64,000 nt of DNA from the NCBI RefSeq assembly GCF_012933465.1, contig NZ_JABBND010000002.1, positions 372,001-436,000 of the forward strand, given 5' to 3'. Shown one piece after another: positions 53,311 through 61,921 of this stretch. The DNA comes from Actinomycetospora sp. TBRC 11914. GTDB taxonomy: Bacteria > Actinomycetota > Actinomycetes > Mycobacteriales > Pseudonocardiaceae. The stretch's first letter is position 1. Each line of letters starts with the position of its first letter. A program made the translations under genes and the position numbers. The notes below the pieces were generated by a model. It was given only the letters and a program-made list of their open reading frames with translations. It ran no database searches and had not been told where the DNA came from.

Positions 53311-53428
53311 GGCGTGCTCCGATCTCAGGGCTCTGGTCCGGACGTCAGTGGAACGAACGTGTACCGGAGGGGCCGCATGCTAGCGCGATGACCCGGACGG
53401 AGGCATTCGACCCCCCGGTCGGCGGCGG

Positions 53429-54679
53429 TCAGGGGCGTTGCGCCTCACCCGGTCCACACAGCGTTCCGGCGACGAGGTGCCCACGGAGGCGGGGGTTCAG
53501 TCGTGCGAACACACACAGCATCGCCCGCATCGCCTCGGCGACGTCCTCGTCCGACCCGTCCGACCCCAGGTACGCGCGCCGGTGCGGGGCGGGCAGCGAG
53601 AAGAAGCGGTCGAAGAACTCCGGCACCTCACCTGCGGGGAGTCGCAGGAGGACGTCGAGTCCGCGGCGCCGCATGCCGTGCACGACGCGGGCCGACCGGC
53701 TCCGTGCGGCACGCCGCGCGCGGGTCGCTCGACTCGCGGCGTCGACGCCCGCACGATCGTCCGATCGAGCGACGACGGCGTCAGCCAGTCGAGTGGCGAC
53801 CCGCAGTGAACGTGCCACCGAGAAGCCGGACGCGGGGTGGACCAGGGGAGCCGCGGCACCGAGCGCGACGACACCGTCCGGGGAGCGGTGCGACGGGGTG
53901 TCGACCGGGAACCGGACGTGCTCGACGCGCCCCGGGTCGTCGAGGGGGACCTCGGCGTCGCGCAGCCCGGCCGCGCGCAGCCGCCGGCGGAGGCGCTCGG
54001 CGAGCTCGGGCAGCGGCAGACCCGGCCGGCGGGCCAGCGAGGTCTCCTCGAGCAGCACCCGGCCGTCCCCGAGCGGCACCGCGTACAGGAACGTCGGCCA
54101 GCCCGGCAGGCCGTGCAGCGGTCGCCAGTCCATGAACAGCAGCCGCCCGTCGGTCACGCGGGCCGCCGTGGCCGCGTCGACGACGACGCCGAGCGCGGTC
54201 TGTTCGGCGCGCCGCCCGCCCCGGGCGCCGGTCGACAGCGCCTGGACGGCGCCGGTCGCGTCGGCGACCACGTCCGCGGCGAGCTCGGTGCCGTCGGCGA
54301 GCACCGCCCGGCCCCGCCCGGCCGCGACCACCCGCCCCCGGTGCACCCGCACCCCGTCGTGGTGCAGCGCCCGCTGGAGCCCCGGCGTGTCGAGGATCGC
54401 GTACTCGTCGTCGAGCCGGTGGGCGTGCGTCGCGATCGCCCACCCGACGTCGTGCGCGGCGACCACCCCGGGGGGCAGCGGGTCCGGTCCGGCGGGCAGC
54501 TCGTGGCACCACGCGCCGTAGGTGTGGCGCCAGGTGCGGTCGGGCCGGGGGTCGACGAGGACGACGTCGAGCCCCTGACGTGCGCAGGCGCGCGCGGCCG
54601 ACCAGCCGGCGGGTCCGCCGCCGGCGACCAGCAGGTCGGCCCCCGTCAGTCCCGGTCGGTGCCCATCTCGCGGTCCCAC
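53429..54679 (-). CDS. lycopene cyclase-like FAD/NAD-binding protein
   Basis: A 416-residue protein of the plant/bacterial lycopene beta-cyclase (CrtL/CrtY) family, which forms carotenoid end rings. It has the dinucleotide motif LLVAGGGPAGWSAARACARQ, TYGAWCHELP, ADVVADATGAVQ and the family segment VLLEETSLARRPGLP, then SVARSLRVATRLADAV. GTG 54679 overlaps the upstream gene by 34 bases; the CTG at 54649, next to that gene's stop, is the only closer alternative. No crtE, crtB or crtI lies nearby, so carotenoid precursors must come from another locus. Function is inferred by family. Confidence 0.8.
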   Translation of the reverse strand: MGPRDGHRPGLTGADLLVAGGGPAGWSAARACARQGLDVVLVDPRPDRTWRHTYGAWCHELPAGPDPLPPGVVAAHDVGWAIATHAHRLDDEYAILDTPGLQRALHHDGVRVHRGRVVAAGRGRAVLADGTELAADVVADATGAVQALSTGARGGRRAEQTALGVVVDAATAARVTDGRLLFMDWRPLHGLPGWPTFLYAVPLGDGRVLLEETSLARRPGLPLPELAERLRRRLRAAGLRDAEVPLDDPGRVEHVRFPVDTPSHRSPDGVVALGAAAPLVHPASGFSVARSLRVATRLADAVVARSDDRAGVDAASRATRARRAARSRSARVVHGMRRRGLDVLLRLPAGEVPEFFDRFFSLPAPHRRAYLGSDGSDEDVAEAMRAMLCVFARLNPRLRGHLVAGTLCGPGEAQRP

Positions 54680-55044
54680 GCGCGCAGCGTCTCGCGATCA
54701 CGCTTGGCCCGCGCGTTCCAGTCCCGCATCGTCTGGGGGTAGCCGGTCACCGTCACGTCGTAGATCGGCACGCCGCACTTGCGGGCGAGGCGCTCGGCCG
54801 CCCGCGGGGTGCCGACGCGACGGCGGGTCCACTCACCGTCGACCGCCACGGCCACGACGGTGGTGTCGGTCGCGGTGGTCTCCGGCTCGACGAAGAACTC
54901 CACGCCGCCCCGAGACCGGGCGAACGAGCGCAGGTGCTCCAGGTCGGCCGGGCCGCCCTCGCGGTCGAGGACCTGGCGCCGGCCGTCGGCGCCCACCCCG
55001 CCGCCGCCCGATGCGCCGCCGCGCAACCAGCTGAACAGGCCCAT
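54646..55044 (-). CDS. conserved actinobacterial protein of unknown function
   Basis: A 132-residue soluble protein starting MGLFSWLRGG, a Gly-rich stretch, then ADLEHLRSFARSRGGVEFFV, TTVVAVAVDGEWTRRRVGTP, RLARKCGVPIYDVTVTGYPQ and a charged, helical C-terminus (MRDWNARAKRDRETLRAW). The pattern is one I associate with a conserved actinobacterial family without known function. ATG 55044 gives a clean N-terminus. Its stop overlaps the lycopene cyclase-like gene, so the two are probably co-transcribed. Confidence 0.78.
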   Translation of the reverse strand: MGLFSWLRGGASGGGGVGADGRRQVLDREGGPADLEHLRSFARSRGGVEFFVEPETTATDTTVVAVAVDGEWTRRRVGTPRAAERLARKCGVPIYDVTVTGYPQTMRDWNARAKRDRETLRAWDREMGTDRD

Positions 55045-55091
55045 GACGCCCAGTGTCCACGATCTCGGGCGGGAGGGGTGTGAAGCGACCC

Positions 55092-55892
55092 CTATCCGGC
55101 GGCCAGCGTGCCGCCGTCGATGCGCACCGTCTCCCCGGTGATCCACGACGCGGCGTCGGTGCAGAGGAACCCCACGAGCGCGGCGACGTCGGCGGGGTCG
55201 CCGAGCCGCTTGAGGGGATAGCCGTCCGCGACCCCCTGCTCGTCGGCGGTGTAGAGCGCCTCGGCGAAGCGGGTCCGGACGATGGCCGGGGCCACGGCGT
55301 TCACGCGGATCCGCGGACCCAGCTCCGCGGCGAGCTCCTCGGTGAGGCGGATGAGCGCGGCCTTGGACGCGCCGTAGGCGGCGATGGCCCGGGTCGACCG
55401 CAGCCCGGCCACCGAGGCGATGTTGACGACGCTGCCGCCGTGCTCGCCCATCCACGCCGCGTGGGCCTGCTGGAGGAAGCCGAGGGCCGCGACCACGTTG
55501 ACGTCGAAGATCTTCGAGACGGCGCCGAGGTCGGCCTGCATCAGCGGCCCGTACACCGGGTTGACCCCGGTGTTGTTCACCAGCACGTCCAGGCGCCCGA
55601 AGCGCTCGACGGTCCCCGCGACGGCGGCGGCGCGCGCCTCGGCGTCCCCGGCGTTGCCGGGGTGGGCGAGCACCCGGTCCGGCGCCCCGAGGCCCTCGGC
55701 GGCCGTGTGGAGCACGTCGGGCTTGCGGGCCGTGATCGTGACGCTGGCGCCGCGCGCGAGCAGGTCGGCGGCGATGGCGAGCCCGATGCCGCGGCTCGCC
55801 CCCGTGACCAGCGCGACCTTCCCGTCGAGGCGGTCGCGCGGGCCGCCGGGGGAGGGCGCGGTGGTGGGCTCGCCGCCCGCGGTGACGCTCAT
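55092..55892 (-). CDS. short-chain dehydrogenase/reductase (SDR)
   Basis: A 266-residue classical SDR. The cofactor motif is VALVTGASRGIGLAIAADLL, followed by VLVNNTGVNPVYGPLM, the catalytic serine in VVNIASVAGLR, and the tyrosine-lysine pair in IAAYGASKAALIRLTEE. It ends with the family GETVRIDGGTLAAG. The residue after the first beta strand favours NADP(H), and the sequence resembles 3-oxoacyl-ACP reductase-like members, but the substrate cannot be set. ATG 55892 faces the ABC-F gene across 69 to 171 bases. Confidence 0.92.
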   Translation of the reverse strand: MSVTAGGEPTTAPSPGGPRDRLDGKVALVTGASRGIGLAIAADLLARGASVTITARKPDVLHTAAEGLGAPDRVLAHPGNAGDAEARAAAVAGTVERFGRLDVLVNNTGVNPVYGPLMQADLGAVSKIFDVNVVAALGFLQQAHAAWMGEHGGSVVNIASVAGLRSTRAIAAYGASKAALIRLTEELAAELGPRIRVNAVAPAIVRTRFAEALYTADEQGVADGYPLKRLGDPADVAALVGFLCTDAASWITGETVRIDGGTLAAG

Positions 55893-55952
55893 GACAGGCG
55901 ACCCTAGCCACGTCGCGGGGCGCGGGGCCGGGGGCCGCCGACGAGGCTCACC

Positions 55953-55964
55953 TACACTGGGGTG
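55953..55964 (+). promoter_or_regulatory. candidate -10 and leaderless start upstream of the ABC-F gene
   Basis: TACACT at 55953-55958 is a good -10 element. Four bases on, GTG 55962 opens a frame running without stop into the ABC-F gene and encodes an arginine-rich leader (RRDRRLRRRRRD). A start point near 55962-55965 would give a leaderless or near-leaderless message. No -35 was found. Confidence 0.4.
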
Positions 55965-56063
55965 GAACACCAGCGGCGTGGTGTCCGCACCTCGGCGTCC
56001 CCTGTGGCCCGTCGCGACCGCCGCCTGCGTCGCCGCCGACGCGACGCGAACCCCGACCCCGGG

Positions 56064-57698
56064 ATGAGGCCCCCTGTGATCACCGCGTCCGATCTCGAGC
56101 TGCGTGCCGGCTCCCGTGTCCTGCTCGCGGGGGTCACCCTGCGCGTGCAGCCGGGGGACCGCATCGGCCTCGTCGGGCGCAACGGGGCCGGCAAGACCAC
56201 CTCGCTGCGCGCGCTGGCCGGCGAGTCCGAGCCCTACGGCGGCACCGTCCGCTCGACGGGCCCGGTCGGCTACCTCCCCCAGGACCCCCGCGAGGGCGAC
56301 CTGTCGGTGCTCGCGCGGGACCGGGTGCTCTCCGCCCGGGGGCTCGACCAGATCCTGCGGGACATGGAGAAGGCCCAGACCGCGATGGCCGAGCTCGCCG
56401 ACGACGCCGAGCGCGACAAGGCGGTCGCGCGCTACGGCAAGCTCGAGACCCGGTTCGCCGACCTCGGCGGCTACGCGGCCGAGAGCGAGGCCGGCCGCAT
56501 CTGCTCCAACCTCGGGCTGCCCGACCGGGTGCTCGCCCAGCCGCTCGAGACGCTCTCCGGCGGGCAGCGCCGCCGCGTGGAGCTCGCGCGCATCCTCTTC
56601 GCCGCCTCCGGCGACGGCGGCAACGCCGGGACGACGCTGCTCCTCGACGAGCCGACGAACCACCTCGACGCCGACTCGATCTCCTGGCTGCGCAGCTTCC
56701 TGCGGGCCCACGAGGGCGGGGTCGTGGTGATCAGCCACGACACCGACCTGCTGGCCGACGTCGTCAACAAGGTCTGGTTCCTCGACGCCACCCGCGGCGA
56801 GCTCGACGGCTACAACATGACCTGGAAGAACTACTTGCGGGCACGCTCCGACGACGAGGCACGGCGCCGGCGGGAGCGGGCCAACGCCGAGAAGAAGGCC
56901 TCGGCGCTGCAGACCCAGGCCGCGAAGATGGGGGCCAAGGCGACGAAGGCCGTGGCCGCCAAGCAGATGCAGCGTCGGGCGAACGCCCTGCTGGAGGGGC
57001 TCGACGAGGAGCGGGTGTCCGACCGGGTGGCCGCCATCCGGTTCCCGACCCCGCAGGCCTGCGGCCGGACCCCGCTCACCGCCGCCGGGCTCTCGAAGAG
57101 CTACGGCTCGCTCGAGGTGTTCACCGGGGTCGACCTGGCCGTCGACCGCGGCTCGCGGGTGGTGATCCTCGGGCTCAACGGCGCGGGGAAGACGACGCTG
57201 CTGCGCATCCTCGCGGGGGTGGAGCACCCCGACACCGGCGAGGTGGTCCCGGGACACGGACTGCGCACCGGGTACTTCGCTCAGGAGCACGACACCCTCG
57301 ACATGGGCCGCAGCGTCTGGCAGAACGCCCGCTCGGCGGCGCCCGACACCCCGGAGCAGCAGCTGCGGACGCTGCTGGGGGCCTTCCAGTTCTCCGGCGA
57401 GCAGCTCGAGCAGCCGGCGGGCACGCTCTCCGGCGGCGAGCGGACCCGGCTGGCGCTCGCCGGCCTGGTGTCCTCGGCCGCGAACGTGCTGCTCCTGGAC
57501 GAGCCGACCAACAACCTCGACCCGGCGTCGCGGGAGAAGGTGCTCGACGCGCTGCGCCACTACGAGGGCGCCGTGGTCCTCGTGACGCACGATCCCGGCG
57601 CGGTCGAGGCGCTCGAGCCCGAGCGCGTCATCCTCCTGCCCGACGGCACCGAGGACCACTTCTCGGCCGACCACCTCGAGCTCGTCGAGCTCGCCTGA
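56064..57698 (+). CDS. ABC-F family ATPase
   Basis: A soluble twin-ABC ATPase of about 544 residues that acts on the ribosome rather than in transport. The first cassette has LVGRNGAGKTTSLRAL, LSGGQRRRVELARILF and LLLDEPTNHLDADSISW; the second has LGLNGAGKTTLLRILAG, LSGGERTRLALAGLV and LLLDEPTNNLDPASREKV. The charged linker between them (RSDDEARRRRERANAEKK onward) is the P-site-tRNA-interacting region. The start is uncertain: ATG 56064, GTG 56076 (with GAGG upstream) or the far-upstream GTG 55962. Members confer antibiotic resistance or act in translation; M. tuberculosis Rv1473 is the recalled positional match. Confidence 0.92.
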   Translation: MRPPVITASDLELRAGSRVLLAGVTLRVQPGDRIGLVGRNGAGKTTSLRALAGESEPYGGTVRSTGPVGYLPQDPREGDLSVLARDRVLSARGLDQILRDMEKAQTAMAELADDAERDKAVARYGKLETRFADLGGYAAESEAGRICSNLGLPDRVLAQPLETLSGGQRRRVELARILFAASGDGGNAGTTLLLDEPTNHLDADSISWLRSFLRAHEGGVVVISHDTDLLADVVNKVWFLDATRGELDGYNMTWKNYLRARSDDEARRRRERANAEKKASALQTQAAKMGAKATKAVAAKQMQRRANALLEGLDEERVSDRVAAIRFPTPQACGRTPLTAAGLSKSYGSLEVFTGVDLAVDRGSRVVILGLNGAGKTTLLRILAGVEHPDTGEVVPGHGLRTGYFAQEHDTLDMGRSVWQNARSAAPDTPEQQLRTLLGAFQFSGEQLEQPAGTLSGGERTRLALAGLVSSAANVLLLDEPTNNLDPASREKVLDALRHYEGAVVLVTHDPGAVEALEPERVILLPDGTEDHFSADHLELVELA

Positions 57699-57896
57699 GG
57701 ACTCGGCCGTTCGGCCCAACCTCGCGGCGTAGGGCCTTCGTGAGCTGGAACGATCGAGCGATGGGCCGCCTGGGCGGATCTCGATCCGATCGGCGCAACC
57801 GCTCACCGATCATGTGAAATGTGCCGTGGCGCACACCGGCTCTCACGATCATCATGGGTCCACCGGGCACCGTCCGGGAGAGGGGTGGACCGAACC

Positions 57897-58106
57897 ATGG
57901 CCGATCTGAAGAAGGGCGCCCGCATCACGGGTGACCAGCGGGACAAGCTCGCCACGGATCTCAAGAAGAAGTACGAGAAGGGCGCGAGCATCCGCTCGCT
58001 CGCCGAGTCCACGGGTCGCTCGTACGGCTTCGTGCACCGGGTGCTCTCCGAGTCCGGCGTCACGCTGCGCGGGCGTGGTGGGGCCACCCGCACCAAGAAG
58101 TCCTGA
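57897..58106 (+). CDS. small helix-turn-helix protein (Rv1473A-like)
   Basis: A 69-residue protein with KKGARITGDQRDKLATDLKK, the DNA-binding core YEKGASIRSLAESTGRSYGF, HRVLSESGVTLRGRGG, and a basic end. The family is strongly conserved in actinobacteria, next to the ABC-F gene, and the recalled match is Rv1473A between Rv1473 and Rv1474c. ATG 57897 has GAGAGGGG upstream. Its targets are unknown; a TGTGC-N6-GCACA palindrome in the upstream gap (about 57823-57838) may be its operator. Confidence 0.88.
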   Translation: MADLKKGARITGDQRDKLATDLKKKYEKGASIRSLAESTGRSYGFVHRVLSESGVTLRGRGGATRTKKS

Positions 58107-58188
58107 CGACGCACTCCTCGCGAACCGGGCCTCGACCGCACGGGGTCCGGACGAGGGGCACAGCACGCATGCCCAGCGGGCTGTCGGG

Positions 58189-58210
58189 CTGCCCCACGTG
58201 CTCCTGATCA
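58189..58210. repeat. 22-bp dispersed repeat, copy 3
   Basis: CTGCCCCAC followed by GTGCTCCTGATCA differs from copy 2 (39498-39519) in one base of 22, in the same orientation, 18.7 kb apart. It lies in an intergenic region. Confidence 0.75.
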
Positions 58211-58357
58211 CGGGCGCGCACGCCGATCGTCGCGTCCGCCTGTGCTCACGGCGAACACGGCGCGCGCACGCGAGCGCGATCACCTGCGCTCGCGGATACT
58301 CGGGCGCGGACCGGCGGACCACCACCCGCCGGACGTGACCCGCGCCCGCTCGTCCGC

Positions 58358-58388
58358 TTGACCTCAACAATCGTCGAGGTCGCACGCT
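58358..58388 (+). promoter_or_regulatory. MerR-type promoter/operator candidate for the ABC exporter
   Basis: TTGACC (58358-58363) is a strong -35, and CACGCT (58383-58388) a fair -10, 19 bases apart. The inverted repeat GACCTCAA-N6-TCGAGGTC (58360-58367 and 58374-58381, one mismatch) fills the long spacer. A 19-base spacer with a GACCTC/GAGGTC palindrome inside is the layout of MerR/SoxR-controlled promoters. It stands 26 bases before the exporter GTG. No merR gene is visible in the window. Confidence 0.5.
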
Positions 58389-58413
58389 CGGCGCCGAGGT
58401 CCGAGCGAACGGG

Positions 58414-60294
58414 GTGAGCGGCGTGGAGAACGCCTGGATGCTGATGATGTCGATGTCGCGCGGGGAGTCGCTCCCGCGCTCGGTGCCCCGCGGCACGCTC
58501 CGTCGCATCTGGCGCTTCGCCGGCGCGCACCACCGGATGCTCTACGGCTTCCTCGCGCTCACCACGCTCTCCGCCGTGATCGCGGTGCTGGTGCCGGTGC
58601 TGGCCGGGCGCGTCGTGGACGCGATCGTCCACCGGACCGCGCTCGGCACCGTGGTGACCATTGCGCTGGCCATCGCCGCGCTCGCCGTCGTCGACTCGCT
58701 GTCGGGCCTGGCCGAGCGGTGGATGAGCTCGCGGATCGGCGAGGGGCTGATCTACGACCTGCGCCGGGCCGTGTTCTCCCACGTCCAGGCGATGCCGGTC
58801 GCGTTCTTCACCCGCACCCGGACCGGGTCGCTGGTCAGCCGGCTCAACAACGACGTCATCGGCGCCCAGCGGGCCTTCACCTCGACCCTCTCCGGGCTGG
58901 TCACCAACGTCATCCAGCTCGTCCTGACCGTCGCGGTGATGATCACCCTCGCGTGGCAGGTGACGCTGCTCGCGCTCGTCCTGCTCCCGATCTTCATCCT
59001 CCCCGCGCGGCGGATGGGCCGGACGATCGCCGCCCTCCAGCGCGAGTCCGCGAACCTCAACGCGGCGATGACCGGCCAGATGACCGAGCGGTTCTCCGCC
59101 GGGGGCGCCACGCTGGTCAAGCTTCTCGGCCGTCCGGAGGCCGAGGCGGAGGAGTTCGGGGACCGGGCGGACCGGGTGCGCGCCATCGGGGTGCGCACCG
59201 CGATGGCGAACCGGGTGTTCATGACCAGCCTGACGCTGGTCAGCTCGCTGGCGCAGGCGATGGTCTACGGCGTCGGCGGCTGGCTCGCGTTCACCGGGCG
59301 GATCGACGCGGGCACCGTCGTGAGCCTCGCGCTCCTGCTCACGCGCCTCTACGGCCCGCTCACCCAGCTCGCGAACGCCCGGGTCGACGTCATGAGCGCG
59401 CTGGTGAGCTTCGAGCGGGTCTTCGAGGTGCTCGACCTGCGCCCGTCCATCGTCGAGCGGCCCGACCCGACGCCGCTGCCGGCCCGGGAGCCGGTCGGGG
59501 TGCGCCTGCGCGGGGTGCGCTTCACCTACCCCAGCGCGGACGAGGTCTCGCTGGCCAGCCTGGAGGAGGTCGCGACCCTCGACCACGCCGAGAACGCGGA
59601 GGTGCTGCACGGGGTGGACCTGGAGGTCGGCCCCGGGCAGATGCTCGCGCTGGTCGGGCCGTCCGGGGCGGGCAAGTCGACGATCGCCTCGCTGGTGCCC
59701 CGCCTCTACGACGTGGACGCCGGGGCGGTGGAGGTGGGCGGGCCGGGCGCGTGGACCGACGTGCGCGACGTGACCTTCGCGGACCTGCGGGGCACGGTCG
59801 GCGTCGTCACCCAGGACGGCCACCTGTTCCACGACACCGTGGCCGGCAACCTGCGCTACGCGAAGCCGGAGGCGACCGACGCCGAGCTGCTCACCGCGCT
59901 CGAGCGCGCCCGCCTCGGCCCCCTCCTGCGCCAGCTGCCCGAGGGCCTCGACACCGTGATCGGCGAGCGGGGCTACCGGCTCTCCGGCGGGGAGCGCCAG
60001 CGCCTGACGATCGCGCGCCTGCTGCTGGCCGCGCCGCGGGTCGTGATCCTCGACGAGGCCACGGCGCACCTCGACTCGGAGTCGGAGGTCGCGGTGCAGG
60101 AGGCGCTGGCCGAGGCGCTCGTGGGGCGCACGGCCATCGTCATCGCCCACCGCCTCTCGACCATCCGCAGCGCCGACACGATCGCCGTCGTCGAGGACGG
60201 CCGGGTGGTCGAGCAGGGCCCGCACGAGCTCCTGCTCGGCCGCGGGGGGCGCTACGCCGACCTGCACCACACCCAGTTCGCGCCCGCCGCGTGA
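58414..60294 (+). CDS. ABC exporter, fused permease and ATPase
   Basis: A 626-residue half-transporter. About six membrane segments span residues 30-310 (MLYGFLALTTLSAVIAVLVP, VVTIALAIAALAVVDSL, VIQLVLTVAVMITLAW, VTLLALVLLPIFIL). The ATPase has Walker A LVGPSGAGKSTIASL, signature RLSGGERQRLTIARLL, Walker B RVVILDEATAHLDSES and the H-loop VIAHRLSTIRSA. A half-transporter of this type homo- or heterodimerises; lipid or drug export is typical. GTG 58414 is taken; in-frame ATG codons follow at 58438, 58444, 58447 and 58453. A hairpin overlaps the stop. Confidence 0.9.
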   Translation: MSGVENAWMLMMSMSRGESLPRSVPRGTLRRIWRFAGAHHRMLYGFLALTTLSAVIAVLVPVLAGRVVDAIVHRTALGTVVTIALAIAALAVVDSLSGLAERWMSSRIGEGLIYDLRRAVFSHVQAMPVAFFTRTRTGSLVSRLNNDVIGAQRAFTSTLSGLVTNVIQLVLTVAVMITLAWQVTLLALVLLPIFILPARRMGRTIAALQRESANLNAAMTGQMTERFSAGGATLVKLLGRPEAEAEEFGDRADRVRAIGVRTAMANRVFMTSLTLVSSLAQAMVYGVGGWLAFTGRIDAGTVVSLALLLTRLYGPLTQLANARVDVMSALVSFERVFEVLDLRPSIVERPDPTPLPAREPVGVRLRGVRFTYPSADEVSLASLEEVATLDHAENAEVLHGVDLEVGPGQMLALVGPSGAGKSTIASLVPRLYDVDAGAVEVGGPGAWTDVRDVTFADLRGTVGVVTQDGHLFHDTVAGNLRYAKPEATDAELLTALERARLGPLLRQLPEGLDTVIGERGYRLSGGERQRLTIARLLLAAPRVVILDEATAHLDSESEVAVQEALAEALVGRTAIVIAHRLSTIRSADTIAVVEDGRVVEQGPHELLLGRGGRYADLHHTQFAPAA

Positions 60295-60319
60295 CCCGCT
60301 GTTGATCACGGCGGGTCAC
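60291..60319 (+). terminator. hairpin terminator candidate after the ABC exporter
   Basis: GTGACCCGC (60291-60299) and GCGGGTCAC (60311-60319) form a perfect 9-base stem around an 11-base loop. The exporter stop codon TGA lies in the left arm. There is no U-run, as usual in high-GC actinobacteria. Confidence 0.55.
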
Positions 60320-60387
60320 GGTGTCGGGGGTCAGTGATACGACGAACACCGTCACGGCGAACCCCTGCACGGGCCCTGGGCCGCGTG

Positions 60388-60393
60388 TAGCGT
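60388..60393 (+). promoter_or_regulatory. possible -10 element upstream of egtA
   Basis: TAGCGT fits TANNNT and lies in the 259-base gap before egtA, about 160 bases from its ATG. No acceptable -35 was found. The rest of the gap showed no operator or riboswitch. Confidence 0.25.
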
Positions 60394-60553
60394 CGATCGC
60401 CGTGCTTCCCGGGGCTCCTGGGGCGGGCGGGGCGCATGACCCCCGATCTGCCGACGGAGCACGGGACGCGCACCACGTTCGGTGACCCGCCCGGTGCGGG
60501 TACGAGATCCGTACGCGGCAGGACGACGGCGTCCGCCGAGGAGAGGGGTGGGC

Positions 60554-61921
60554 ATGGCTGCTCCTGTGGTCGAACTCGACCCCGCGGCGCCGGTCCCGGA
60601 CCGTGCGGCCGCGGCGGCCTACGTGGCCTCGATCTGCTTCAAGCACGGCCCGCCGCGCTACGTCGGCGCCGAGCTCGAGTGGCTCGTGCGCTCCGCGACC
60701 CGTCCCGCCGATCGTCTCGACCCCGCGGTCCTGCTCCGTGCCCTCGGCCCCCACGCGCCGGGCACGCTCCGCTCCTCGGTCCCCCCGGGGCCCGGGGCCG
60801 CACCGCCGCCCCTGACCCCCGACACTCCGGTCCCGCTCCCCGCCGGGAGCACGGTGACCGTCGAGCCCGGGGGACAGGTGGAGATCGCCACCCCGCCGCT
60901 CGAGGGCCTCGCCGCCGTCGTCGACGCCGTCCGCATCGACAGCGACGCGATCCGGTCCCTGCTCGCGGAGGAGGACCTCGTCCTCCTCGACCGGGCCTCG
61001 GATCCGCTGCGCCCGCCCCGCCGGATCCTCCGCGTCCCGCGCTACGCCGCGATGGAGGCGGCCTTCGACCGCGTGGGTCCGCACGGCCGCACGATGATGT
61101 GCTCGACGACGGCCGTCCAGGTCTGCCTCGACGCCGGCGAGGGATCCGCGGTCACCGACCGGTGGCAGGCCCTGCACGAGCTCGGGCCCACGCTGGTGGC
61201 GACCTTCGCGAACTCGCCCGCCGTGCACGGCCGACGCACCGGCTGGAAGTCCTCGCGCATGGCGAGCTGGCTCGCGCTCGACCCCGAGCGCACCCGCCCG
61301 CCCGCCGTCCTGGGCCCCGACCCGGCGGCCGAGTGGGCCGAGCGGGCCCTGGACACCAGCCTGCTCTGCGTCCGGCGCGACGGCACGTGGAGCGCGCCGC
61401 CCGCGGTGACGTTCGGCGACTGGATCGACGGCCACGGCGGGCTGGACATCCGGCCGACCCGCGAGGACCTCGACTACCACCTGACCACGCTGTTCCCGCC
61501 GGTCCGCCCGCACGGCCACGTCGAGGTCCGCTACCTCGACCAGCAGCCCGGCGACGAGTGGGCGGTGCCGATCGCGGTGGTCACCGCGCTGCTCGAGGAC
61601 CCGCCCACCCTCGACCGCGCTCGCGAGGCCGTCGCCCCCGCCACCGACCGGTGGGCCGCGGCGGCCCGCCACGGGCTGGAGGACGGTGTGCTGCGCCGGG
61701 CGGCCGGCCGGGTCGTCGAGCTCGCCCACCAGCGCCTGCTCACCACCGACCCCGCCCTCGCGGGCCTCGTCGCGGACGTCGCGGAGCGCCGGGTCCTGCG
61801 GGGGCTCTGCCCCGCGGACACCGGAGTCGGCGAGCCCGGCGAGGACGAGCTGCGCCCCGCCGAGGAGAACCCGTACCCCGACGACACCACGCCCGGAGAA
61901 CCCGGAGGCGATCACGCATGA
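60554..61921 (+). CDS. egtA: glutamate-cysteine ligase EgtA (ergothioneine pathway)
   Basis: Joins glutamate and cysteine into gamma-glutamylcysteine for the EgtB reaction. The 455-residue product is a GCS2-type ligase: YVGAELEWLVRSATRPADR near the N-terminus, GGQVEIATPPLEGLAAVVDA, MMCSTTAVQVCLDAGEG, TFANSPAVHGRRTGWKSSRM and VEVRYLDQQPGDEWAVPIAV. ATG 60554 has GAGAGGGG about seven bases upstream and is preferred over an Arg-rich upstream extension. The stop overlaps egtB in ATGA. The C-terminus is acidic and Pro-rich. Confidence 0.93.
   Translation: MAAPVVELDPAAPVPDRAAAAAYVASICFKHGPPRYVGAELEWLVRSATRPADRLDPAVLLRALGPHAPGTLRSSVPPGPGAAPPPLTPDTPVPLPAGSTVTVEPGGQVEIATPPLEGLAAVVDAVRIDSDAIRSLLAEEDLVLLDRASDPLRPPRRILRVPRYAAMEAAFDRVGPHGRTMMCSTTAVQVCLDAGEGSAVTDRWQALHELGPTLVATFANSPAVHGRRTGWKSSRMASWLALDPERTRPPAVLGPDPAAEWAERALDTSLLCVRRDGTWSAPPAVTFGDWIDGHGGLDIRPTREDLDYHLTTLFPPVRPHGHVEVRYLDQQPGDEWAVPIAVVTALLEDPPTLDRAREAVAPATDRWAAAARHGLEDGVLRRAAGRVVELAHQRLLTTDPALAGLVADVAERRVLRGLCPADTGVGEPGEDELRPAEENPYPDDTTPGEPGGDHA

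Larger units (their letters stand above)
58107..58413. other. intergenic region before the ABC exporter
   Basis: This 307-base gap contains the third copy of the 22-bp repeat (58189-58210), GC-rich sequence with GCGCGCAC words, and the MerR-type promoter candidate (58358-58388). No gene was recognised. Confidence 0.65.
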
